From positions 992,001 through 1,056,000 of the forward strand of contig CP084613.1 of assembly GCA_025917655.1 (NCBI GenBank): a DNA stretch of 64,000 nt. Reading direction: 5' to 3'. This stretch comes from Chlorella sorokiniana. Lineage: Eukaryota > Chlorophyta > Trebouxiophyceae > Chlorellales > Chlorellaceae. The position numbers were made by a program, and so were the translations under genes. Below, piece by piece: positions 34,098 to 42,932 of the stretch. Position 1 is the first letter of the stretch, and each line of letters starts with the position of its first letter. Below the pieces are notes generated by a model. It was not told where the DNA came from. It searched no databases and worked only from the letters and a program-made list of their open reading frames with translations.

Positions 34098-36032
34098 TCA
34101 GCACAGATGAAACACATCCTCATATGCAGCAGATCCGCGCCCCGCTGGCTCGTCAAAGCCCAGATCTGCCGCAGTGGGACCGCTGGGAGTGATGCCTCCA
34201 GGGTTGAGCGGGAAGAGCTGCTGGAAGTAGCTGCGCCGTGCATCCTCCAGGTCAAAGCAGTCCTGCAGGTGAACCAGAAAAAGGCCTGATTGGCCTAGTG
34301 TTGAAGCTCGCCATGCTGTTGCAGCAAGCAAGGGCAGCGGCCGTCCCGCCCCTCCATGTCGGCTCCGGGCTGCGCCAGCCATCAGCCAGGTCAAGGCCAT
34401 GCCCGCCCACTCACCCGTATCTGCATGCCGCCGCCTGGAAGCTGCAGCTGCTGCACGTCACGCATCCAGGTCTGCAGGTGTCGGTGGTCCGCCAGCCGGC
34501 GCTTGCAGCACTTGAACAGCACCGCGTACACGGCATCAAAGCGCGCCAGCGTGGGCAGCAGGCGCAGGTCCGCCTCTGTGAAGCGCTCGCCGCACACAAA
34601 CCTCTGGCGGCTGCGACGTGAGGGCGGGCAGAGTAAGCACAAATCGCGCGGTGAAGGCTGAGGGCTCAGCATGCCCCCAACGTAAGTCGTCAGCCTGACC
34701 TCCACCCCACAGCCTGCCGTCCTGCAGAAGCAGCTTGCCACCCACCCCAGCAGAGCGTCCAGGTCAGCCAGTGTTTCGAAGAGCGCTGCTTCTGCCTGCT
34801 GGAAGGCCGCCTGACTGGTGCTGAAGCCGCATTTGTAGACGCCGTTGTTGACTGTATGAAGGGAGAGAAGTTGGAAGGAGCCACGGGAAGGAGCAGGGAG
34901 GGAAACAGGAGTTGACCTTCGGGCAGAGACGGCCAAAAGGACGAGGAGGGCTGTGCGTGGCGCACATTGAGCAACATGGCAGCAGCAGCAGCCTGCCCGC
35001 AACGCCCGGCATCCACGCACCGTTTTCGTAAATGCGCTGGTTCCAGGCGTCGATGTCGCCCCGCAGGTGCACCGGGCAGAGGTCCACTGCGCGGCCGCCC
35101 TGTGTGCCACCTCCACCGCCCAACGGCTGCGCCAGCTCCGCGAAGTTGCGCACGATGAGCGCGCTCTCGTTGCACACCGCCCGACGCGACTGCTTGTCAA
35201 CCAGCAGCGGTGCGGTGCAGCGCCCAGTGAAGCCAGGGCTCAGCATGTCGTAGACCTCCCTGCCAAGCCCGGTGGAGGGGTGGGTGATAAGTAGGGGGCG
35301 CACATACCACTCAGCAGGCCCGGCAGCAACGCTCCACGGTCCGAGGGCCCGAAAGGTTGAGTCAAGGTCAGCAGAGCAACCGCCCATCGTCAAGTCAAAG
35401 TTACGGGTGCAAAAACTCATCGCCGCTTTACCGCCGCCGCCGCACCTGAGGTCCCGACAGCCGAAGATCGGGTCCCGCCCCTCAAACACCCAGCCTCCGC
35501 GGCTGGCCCGCTCTGGGTCATCCAGCACGCGGCTGAAGCTGCAGGCAGCCAGGCAAACGTGACGCCGTCGAGCCATTGCAACGGAACGGCGAGGCCACCC
35601 CACTCTGCATGCCCACCCCCCCCGCAGCCCACCACCAACCTTACGCTCCCCTCCAGTCCGCACACCACGAGGGCCAGCAGGGTGCGGTGGCACCAGGGGC
35701 AGGCGTTGCCGACATACAGGTGGTACCGCCCCGCCTCGAAAGGGAAGTCGGGGCTGCCGACGCGCCCCTGGAAGCTGTACGAGGGCCGTTGGTAGGTGCC
35801 GTCTTTGGACTGCATGACGCGGGCGCAACCACAGCGGCGTGAGGGTGCCATGCCACCCAGGCTCGGCAGGGGGTGGGGAGGCCAGGCAGCGCAGCCATGT
35901 GGCACAGCCTGTGCAAGCTCAGCTCGACGGCGCGGCACAAGCGCTGCCCGCCTGCGGCGCCAGCTCCTGCATCAGTGTCTGCCAGGCGGTGCGCCATCCA
36001 AACTTGGCTGTCTTCACCAGCGCACCCTGCAT
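34098..36032 (-). CDS. glutathionyl-hydroquinone reductase (Xi-class GST)
   Basis: Reduces glutathionyl-hydroquinones with GSH; the family is known from bacteria, fungi and plant plastids. About seven exons. The first visible one (ATG 36032) carries KTAKFGWRTAWQTLMQELAP; a TTATGCAG acceptor just before it means an extra 5' exon is possible. Next come SKDGTYQRPSYSFQGRVG and the active-site strand YLYVGNACPWCHRT-like segment (near 35690) with the catalytic Cys-Pro-Trp-Cys, then DPERASRGGWVFEGRDPIFG, EVYDMLSPGFTGRCTAPLLV, ESALIVRNFAEL, the NNGVYKCGFSTSQ motif and ERFTEADLRLLPTLARFDAV, and the family's late ITPSGP. The first intron seems to start with GC (CAG|GCGGGC). No frame breaks were noticed. 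Confidence 0.92.
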
Positions 36033-36685
36033 AAGGGTGAGCGACAAACCGGGCGTCCCTGGTGCTGCCCAGGAGCCTCTGGGGCACCTTGGGGTTAATG
36101 AGCGCACGCCACACCGCCCACCGCTCCTCACCTGTGGGACCAACGAGCCGGTCCACTCCAACACTCGGAGTCCGCCCTTTGGTGCAGGCCCCCTGCAATG
36201 CAGCAAAGCCCCACAGGCAGTCGTGCAGTCGGCAGGAGCACCGGCGGCGGCGACGGCAGCAGGGTGCTCAGCCCAACAGCTGCTGTTTGGCTCACCCTGC
36301 TGACATGTTGCAGCCACAGAACCCTGGTGATCTCGTCTGCCGCGCAAACCACTTTGCAGGCGCAGGGTGTTTGGCGTTTGTACTAGATAACCTTTCATCC
36401 TCGTTTCTGATAGAATTCGAATATGACGCGGTAGAAGCAGATCCCGGTCGCAGTCAGACAGCGGGTGAAGGGCAATCAAGGTTTGGAAGGCCGTGCATGG
36501 TGACACGTGGCTGCTCCACCTGCGTGGGAGGCCAAATTCAATGGTGATCCAGTTCTTCTGTCGTGACTGCGACTGTGACCAGAAGTACAATGCAGGCATC
36601 GCGCTGTTGCGCTCCTCCCTTGCTTCCCACCTTGGTCCCGCGAGCTCCCGGGCTTTCCCGACGTCATTCCTCGATTTCAAGGTCG
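36033..36685. promoter_or_regulatory. divergent intergenic region (reductase / GNAT)
   Basis: About 650 bases between outward starts. It may contain an unlocated 5' exon of the reductase. A patch at 36380-36430 is AT-rich. No other gene seen. Confidence 0.35.
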
Positions 36686-38116
36686 ATGACAGCTGGAGTG
36701 GCGACAAGCGCTGAGGAGAGCACTCATCTACCGGACAGGCAGCAACCACCTCCAGCCGTCCGATGGCCGCCCACCACCGCACCTATGCCGCCTGTCATTG
36801 TGCGCCCCTACAGCCCTGACAGGGACCACGCAGACGTGGAGGTCATCTGTCGCAACGTCTGTAAGTGCAAGCCGTTGCCAAAAGCTGTTGCGCCGCAAAG
36901 GTGCTCCCACATGTTCAGCACACCGCCAGGCAGACACAACCAACCTGGTGGTTACAGACCATCAACCCTCAAACTGCCTTGACACATCCAACCCGGAATT
37001 GTGCTGCTGTTCAACGCTTCAACTGCAGACGGCGGCACTGATGATCTGCCAGCGACGATCAATACCTCAGCAGCGGAGCCTGGCACGCACATCCTGGTTG
37101 CCGCAACCAGCGCAGGCGCGCCCATGGATGCTGTGCTGTGCTGCCAACAGCGAGGCGACGTGCTGTGGCTGTGGGGCGCAAGGACGCGCGAGAGGAGCGG
37201 CGCGGCCGCGGCCTGGCACGCCTGTTGTTGGTGGGTCATGTCGGCTGCCAGTTTGCGCCAAATGTGTGCGGAGTCCATGTGGGGCCTGCCCTGGTCTGCA
37301 TGCGACGCTGCCCTGAGTTCAGCAGCCTGAACCCTCTGCTCCCGTCCCCTGCTGGGTGCAGGCTGAGGCCGAGGCGCTGGCGAGGCGCTTGCCGGGATTC
37401 GGGCGATGCTGTCTGTGACCGTTCCCGCCAACGCCGCCATGTGCCGGCTGTTTGCAGGCTGCGGATTCAGGCAACAAGCTTGCATACTCAGCTGGCCAGC
37501 CACCACAGTTGCGCAAGCTAGCAGCCAGCGCTTGGCCCTGCGACAATCAGGGGTTTCAACGTTCTTGGAAGCACAGCCTCGGGTGGCAGAAATTGTTGAC
37601 ACGCCAGCCGCCAGGCAGCTGGCGGCCTGCTGGCGGCGCTGCCGCTCCGCCGATGAGGTGATGCTTGTCCTTCTGCGGCGGCTGCGCGAGCAGCGAACTG
37701 GCAACGAGGCAGCCTTGCTGGCGTCGCAACGGCAAGGAGAGCTGTCGCCCAGGTCGCACGCCTATGCCTGGCTTCCGGCGGAGTATGCCCTTGTCCCAGC
37801 TGCTTGGCCATCGTTTGAACGGCTTGCAGAGGAGGGCCATGTGTGGATGCTGGATTCAGCGCAGCCTGCGGGCAGCAATGGCTGCGATTCGGCGGCAGTG
37901 ATGGTCTTGTGGGGCCCTGGATTCAGGTCTGTCAGGCATGCTGGAGTGGTGGCAGGCAGCGCTGAGGCATTGCATGCCGCGTTGCTGCATGCGGCTGCGG
38001 TGGATCCTCATTGCAGCAGGTTTTATGTCGACTGTTGCGGTTTCGAGCACGAGCAGCTTTGGAGCAGCACTGGCGGGGAACGATTTGACATCCTGCCTTT
38101 CTACAAGCCATTGTGA
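36686..38116 (+). CDS. GNAT-family N-acetyltransferase with extra C-terminal domain
   Basis: Acetyl-CoA-dependent N-acetyltransferase; substrate unknown. Exon 1 (ATG 36686, or 36785) holds PPVIVRPYSPDRDHADVEVI and joins at 36860 to exon 2 (37029) to give ICRNVYGGTDDLP, a good GNAT start. A following strand ends in RGDVLWLWG. The acetyl-CoA loop EERRGRGLARLLL is present but in another frame, which needs one extra base near 37195. RAMLSVTVPANAAMCRLFAGCGF, the usual last GNAT motif, again needs one base near 37391. A last intron probably ends at about 37362. The remaining 220 residues are an ordered domain (WLPAEYALVPAAWPSFERLA, ending ILPFYKPL). This two-part layout resembles NAT16-like histidine acetyltransferases, but I am not sure. 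Confidence 0.75.
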
Positions 38117-39127
38117 CGTTGTGGGCACTAACAGCTATGATGCGGAAGAGGCAGTGGGAGGGGATTTAGGCATGTGGCCTGATTGGCCCCTTCACTTGAC
38201 CGTTACCGTTACTGAGACCAGGCGCAATAAGGCGCTGGGGACACACAGTATTGCCTCCCACTAGCTCTGGTACAGCCCCAACCTTTTGCTAAAGATGCGT
38301 TTGGGGCCCCAAACAGCGGTGGCAAATGGTTGCAGCAGAAGTGCGGCGCGGCGGCGGTGGGGGTTTTGACTTAGCGAGCGGCACAAGAAGGTTTCGGGGT
38401 TGATGTGCTGGCCTGCGCTTCATAGGCCAGCTCAGCTGCTGTCGAGCGGCTGCGTACGAAGGGTAGTCAAAGCACACATGTATTGCAAATCTACGATGCT
38501 GCCACGGCCGCCGAGCGGGCACGACCGCTCCGCACGCTGCCTGCCTGCAAAACCGTCCTTGTTCTAAGGCCCTTGTTCTAAGCCTCGAGGAGCCTGAGCT
38601 CAATGCGAACCGATGCAAGCCCAAGGGTTTCTTGCTGTGCAAGGGGTTGCCGCCACGCCAATTGAATCGCTTCCGCCTAGTACAACAGCAAGTTGTGGCC
38701 TCCAAGGAGGGCGGGCACCGCAGACTACCAACAACTGCCGAGCGCATGCGCCCAGTTTGAGGAGACGCCATGCGTTGCAAGTGGTGGTTTCGCTGCTAGC
38801 TTGTCGGTGCAGGTGCGCCAAGTTCGGGCGCCGGCTACAGACATTGATGCCGACTGCTGTGCCATGGCACTGCGCAGTGCTGCCATTGCCGAGGATGACC
38901 ATGGGTCGCTGCATGATGTTGTCGCCCGCCGTCAGAAACGCAAAGATCCTTGCGTTCATGTGGCGGCCGTGCGAGAATCTCAGCACGTGAGAATGGTTGG
39001 GACAATCTGATGGAAACACCAATGCGGCTGGGTGGATTGATATAACAATAATAATGACAAAACATACTCATACATACAATAAAAGAGTAAAACAGAAAAC
39101 TCAAAAATTGAGTGCAGAACAAAAGGT
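38117..39127. other. intergenic region with element-derived fragment and AT-rich end
   Basis: No convincing exon. Contains one copy of the dispersed sequence listed at 38216 and a short direct repeat (CCTTGTTCTAAG twice, near 38558-38582). The last 90 bases before the tRNA gene are strikingly AT-rich. Confidence 0.45.
38216..38276 (+). repeat. dispersed repeat copy (degenerate)
   Basis: Sequence from GACCAGGCGC through CTGGGGACACACAG to CCCACTAGCTCTGGTACA. The same unit occurs at 42655-42732 and, inverted, twice at 39291-39496. It probably marks an end or flank of the element in the fold-back structure. Confidence 0.6.
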
Positions 39128-39226
39128 TGCGCTCACCGGGACTCGAACCCGGGCCCTATGCGAACACCCTGAGACGATCAGTTGAGCGAATGGGAAGCAT
39201 AGATGATACCCTTTCACCATGAGCGC
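39128..39226 (-). tRNA. tRNA-Gly(CCC) with a 28-base intron
   Basis: Read on the minus strand from 39226. Acceptor stem GCGCTCA pairs fully with TGAGCGC, followed by discriminator A. D arm GTGA/TCAT with GGG in the loop. Anticodon stem TATGC/GCATA; loop TTCCCA..C, so anticodon CCC. Variable region GGGC; T arm CCGGG-TTCGAGT-CCCGG, an excellent B box. Between positions 37 and 38, the normal place for nuclear tRNA introns, lie 28 extra bases (39190-39163). A TTTT run just past the 3' end (39124-39121) is a Pol III terminator, so this copy looks functional. It points outward from the inverted repeat, with its 5' end toward the LINE fragment. Confidence 0.87.
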
Positions 39227-39290
39227 ATGGAAACACCGGCGTATTATGCAGCCTTGATGAGGTCCAGTGTTGTTTTGCACCCCTTCCGCT

Positions 39291-39496
39291 GCGATGCTTA
39301 GATGTTGTACCGGAGCTAGTGGGATGCACTGCTGTGTGTCCCCAGCGCGTTACCGCGCCTGGTCTCTGTAACAGTCAAGTCAAGTCAAGTCAAGTGCGAT
39401 GCTTAGATGTTGTACCGGAGCTAGTGGGATGCACCGCTTGTGTGTCCCCGGCGAGTTACCGCGCCTGGTGTCCGTAACAGCCAAGTGATGTCAAGT
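39291..39496. repeat. tandem duplication of about 100 bases with (CAAGT)4
   Basis: Two head-to-tail copies (39291-39395 and 39396-39496) begin with GCGATGCTTAGATGTTGTAC. They are joined by four CAAGT units (39376-39395). The right arm has only one copy, so the duplication arose after, or was lost since, the arms formed. Confidence 0.85.
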
Positions 39497-39913
39497 CTGC
39501 CGACCCTTTCCAGTGCAGGCTGCAACGGCATCCAAGCCGGTCCGCCCAAACCCAGTTCCGGGCCCCGGGTCACCGCCCCACCGCTATTGTTGATTGCCGG
39601 GCGTGTGTGCGACCGCACGCCTTGGGTGCCGCTGCCAGCCCTTCCACCCTGCGCCTGCTCTTTGCTGGGCTGCACCAAGACCTGCCATACATGCGTCCAG
39701 CTGACTGCTCTCTTCGGCACCGCTCTGTTTATCCAAATCTTTGCATGCGATGCCCGCCGCCTTGAACCACCTCATCCCCCTCCCTCTCTCCTATCCCTCC
39801 ATTACCCCACAAGGGCAGCGGCCTCTCTCAATCCCAACACTTGGCCCCGCTGCTAGACAGCCTGCCTCCATTGCGGCCAGCTCCCGCCTTCCCGCCGCCA
39901 CCGTCCCGGCACG

Positions 39914-40640
39914 GTGCCAGCACACCCCCAGCCTGGCCATCAGTGGAAGGCTACCAGAGCCACGCCGTCAGCCGCCGGGATGGCCGCGGCGGCATGGCAC
40001 AACACAAAGCAATACCATCCCGGCAAAGGGTATGCCGCCAGGGCAGGAGACGGCGTGCTCTGGCTGCAGCTGGGCTGCACCCTGCCTGGCAGCAAGCGCC
40101 CTGTCATGACATGTTGTGCATGGCATGCCTGCCCGCGCCGCGCAGCTGCGGAAGCATTTGAGGTCCAGCTGCAAGAGCCAGCGCTCCTCTGCACCTGCTG
40201 GCTCTTGCAGCTGGACCTCGAGATCCGTGCGGCAAGGAGCACCGGCATCCTGCTGCTTTGCGGCTTCAACGCCAGCACAACCTCCCTGCCCGACTGGCCA
40301 ATGGATAAGGTGGAGCCTTGCAGCCGCCGCAGCGGGGCCGTGCGCAACGGCAGCAAGCGGCTGCTGCAGCTGTGCAGCAAACTCAGCCTCCACATCTGCA
40401 ACGGACGCGGCGATGGCTACAACGCTGGCGCCCCAACCAGCTTTGGCGTGAGCGACCGCAACAAGGCGGTGGTTGACTACGCGCTGGTCCCAGCGCACCT
40501 CGTGCCGCTGGCCGCCCTAAACGTGCTACACAACGCAGCGAGTGACCACGCCGCCATGTTGCTGCACAGTTCTGCCCCACAGCTTGCTGGGCAGCCGGGC
40601 AACGGCGGGCGGCACGCTGCCCTGCGCCATCGACACAGGC
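39914..40640 (+). mobile_element. LINE (non-LTR retrotransposon) endonuclease fragment, left copy
   Basis: An open frame across this arm encodes an apurinic-like endonuclease (EEP fold) of the kind found in non-LTR retrotransposons. Recognisable pieces are GILLLCGFNAST (metal/Asn strand), RLLQLCSKLSLHICNGRGDG, TSFGVSDRNKAVVDYALVPA and ASDHAAMLLHS, the final Ser-Asp-His catalytic motif. No reverse transcriptase follows: similarity between the arms stops just after the endonuclease, and the spacer shows no RT motifs. The fragment is therefore 3'-truncated, unlike the usual 5'-truncated LINE copy. It reads toward the centre of the palindrome. Confidence 0.75.
40160..40219. repeat. perfect 22-bp hairpin inside the endonuclease frame
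   Basis: GAGGTCCAGCTGCAAGAGCC+AG at 40160-40181 is perfectly repeated in inverted form at 40198-40219, with a 16-base loop. The same hairpin sits in the right arm near 41920-41978. In protein it reads as the near-palindromic VQLQEPALL...CWLLQLDLE. Confidence 0.9.
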
Positions 40641-40655
40641 GGCGGCAGCACCTTC

Positions 40656-41486
40656 TGCAATGCTTACAACGACAGGCGCTCAGAGCTCGTCGCCCTTGCT
40701 GCCTTGGCCAGCAGCGGACCCACAGCGGGTCCGCTTCCACTGTGACGGCCAGCGCGCCGCAGTTGCTGCCGCCAGCCTGGCATCCGACAACCGGCTGGAA
40801 GCGCTCAAAGCGCGGGCAGCTGCAGCCATGACCCATGAGCAGTTGGCTTGGCCCGTTGCCAGCTGATAGCGGGCCACATGGAAGCAGCTGGGCTTCCAAA
40901 CAGCAAGCAACAGCACCAGCAGCTCCTGTGGCCCCCAGCAGTAGCGAATGGTCGTACCCGGCCACATTCACGACAAGCGGCAGCTAACGCAGCTGCAGCT
41001 CGATGCCCTAGCTTCACGCAGCAAGGCAGCGACACGCGCCTTGAGGCGCGCGCAACGGCTGTTCAGCGCCCGCAAGGCGGCACGTCGTGAAGGGCAAGGC
41101 ATGAGCAGCAAGCATTCACAGATCCCGCTGCCTTCGCCAAGGCCTTCAACACCAGCAGCGGCGGCAGCCACAGCGTGTTGCAGGCCGACCAAGAGCGGCA
41201 TGTCGAAGCTGCTGGCGCTTCCATTAAAAGCCAGTGCCCAGCCCTGTCCTGACGGGAAGCTGTCGAGCAGCTTACCGCCACCACGCAGTGAGGAGGAGCG
41301 GGCGCTGCTGGCGGCAGGGGCCAGTTCAAAGGGTAGCGGAGGGCTGGGCGGCGGGGAGCGCTGAGAGCGCTGGGGGGGGTGGGAGGGGCGGAGGCGGGGG
41401 AGGGGGGCGCGCGCGGAGGGGAGGCTTCCTCTTGGAAACTTCTCGAGGGGGCAGACCCGCCGCCAGCAGGCTGCAGAAGGTCTTTG
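40656..41486. other. unique spacer of the inverted repeat
   Basis: Central segment not shared by the two arms. The left half continues in plausible retroelement style on the plus strand (ALASRSKAATRALRRAQRLF, then ARKAARREGQG, a basic helical segment like the endonuclease-RT linker of LINEs). The right half (about 41360-41450) is very G-rich. No RT domain found. Confidence 0.5.
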
Positions 41487-42925
41487 CCGCCGCCTGTGTC
41501 GATGGCGCGGGGCAGCGTGCCGCCCGCCGTTGCCCGGCTGCCCAGCAAGCTGTGGGGCAGAACTGTGCAGCAACATGGCGGCGTGGTCACTCGCTGCGTT
41601 GTGTAGCACGTTTAGGGCGGCCAGCGGCACGAGGTGCGCTGGGACCAGCGCGTAGTCAACCACCGCCTTGTTGCGGTCGCTCACGCCAAAGCTGGTTGGG
41701 GCGCCAGCGTTGTAGCCATCGCCGCGTCCGTTGCAGATGTGGAGGCTGAGTTTGCTGCACAGCTGCAGCAGCCGCTTGCTGCCGTTGCGCACGGCCCGCT
41801 GCGGCGGCTGCAAGGCTCCACCTTATCCATTGGCCAGTCGGGCAGGGAGGTTGTGCTGGCGTTGAAGCCGCAAAGCAGCAGGATGCCGGTGCTCCTTGCC
41901 GCACGGATCTCGAGGTCCAGCTGCAAGAGCCAGCAGGTGCAGAGGAGCGCTGGCTCTTGCAGCTGGACCTCAAATGCTTCCGCAGCTGCGCGGCGCGGGG
42001 CAGGCATGCCATGCACAACATGTCATGACAGGGCGCTTGCTGCCAGGCAGGGTGCAGCCCAGCTGCAGCCAGAGCACGCCGTCTCCTGCCCTGGCGGCAT
42101 ACCCTTTGCCGGGATGGTATTGCTTTGTGTTGTGCCATGCCGCCGCGGCCATCCCGGCGGCTGACGGCGTGGCTCTGGTAGCCTTCCACTGATGGCCAGG
42201 CTGGGGGTGTGCTGGCACTGTGCTGGACGGTGGCGGCGGGAAGGCGGGAGCTGGCCGCAATGGAGGCAGGCTGTCTAGCAGCGGGGCCAAGTGTTGGGAT
42301 TGAGAGAGGCCGCTGCCCTTGTGGGGTAATGGAGGGATAGGAGAGAGGGAGGGGGATGAGGTGGTTCAAGGCAGCGGGCATCGCATGCAAAGATTTGGAT
42401 AAACAGAGCGGTGCCGAAGAGAGCAGTCAGCTGGACGCATGTATGGCAGGTCTTGGTGCAGCCCAGCAAAGAGCAGGCGCAGGGTGGAAGGGCTGGCAGC
42501 GGCACCCAAGGCGTGCGGTCGCACACACGCCAGCAATCAACAATAGCGGTGGGGCAGTGACCCAGGGCCCGGAACTGGGTTTGGGCGGACCGGCTTGGAT
42601 GCCGTTGCAGCCTGCACTGGAAAGGGTCGGCAGACTTGACATCACTTGGCTGTTACAGACACCAGGCGCGGTAACTCGCTGGGGACACACAGCAGTGCAT
42701 CCCACTAGCTCCGGTACAACATCTAAGCATCGCAGCGGAAGGGGTGCAAAACAACACTGCGGACCTCATGGGCTGCATAATACGCCGGTGCCTCCATGCG
42801 CTCATGGTGAAAGGGTATCATCTATGCTTCCCATTCGTTCGACGATTCGTTGGCACCGATGTTCGACTCAACTGATGTTCGCATCGTGTCAGGGTGTTCG
42901 CATAGGGCCCGGGTTCGAGTCCCGG
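41487..42925 (-). repeat. right arm of the large inverted repeat
   Basis: Reverse complement of 39136-40655, slightly shorter because it has one copy of the 100-base unit. It carries a second endonuclease fragment on the minus strand (about 42220-41500) and ends in a damaged tRNA-Gly copy. Confidence 0.95.
41500..42220 (-). mobile_element. LINE endonuclease fragment, right copy
   Basis: Mirror copy of the left fragment with the same motifs (LLLCGFNAST, VVDYALVPA, SDHAAMLL) but with small changes that interrupt the frame between the hairpin and the C-terminal part. It reads toward the centre, so the two copies face each other. Confidence 0.72.
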
Positions 42926-42932
42926 TTGCATT
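42798..42932 (+). pseudogene. tRNA-Gly(CCC) copy with lost 3' acceptor strand
   Basis: Same as the tRNA at 39128 from the 5' acceptor strand to the T arm: GCGCTCA, GTGA/TCAT, TATGC/GCATA, loop TTCCCA..C, T arm CCGGG/CCCGG. The intron is enlarged to 65 bases (42834-42898). After CCCGG the sequence is TTGCATTGAG instead of TGAGCGCA, so the acceptor stem cannot form, and no T-run terminator follows. Probably a non-functional copy made by the inverted duplication. Confidence 0.75.

Larger units (their letters stand above)
39136..40655 (+). repeat. left arm of a large inverted repeat
   Basis: This arm and 41487-42925 are reverse complements of each other over about 1.4-1.5 kb, with scattered differences. 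Shared landmarks are the tRNA-Gly sequence, the dispersed repeat unit (two tandem copies here, one in the other arm), the endonuclease reading frame, the nested hairpin, and a common end at GACACAGGCGGCGGCA. After that point the arms diverge into a central spacer of about 830 bases. Confidence 0.95.

Noticed and set aside
39291-39496. CRISPR-like or satellite array
   Set aside because: Only two tandem copies and no spacer pattern; explained as part of the element's flank.
39914-42220. Twin-primed (self-inverted) single LINE insertion
   Set aside because: Twin priming inverts one part relative to the other and does not copy the same endonuclease segment and a tRNA gene at both ends.
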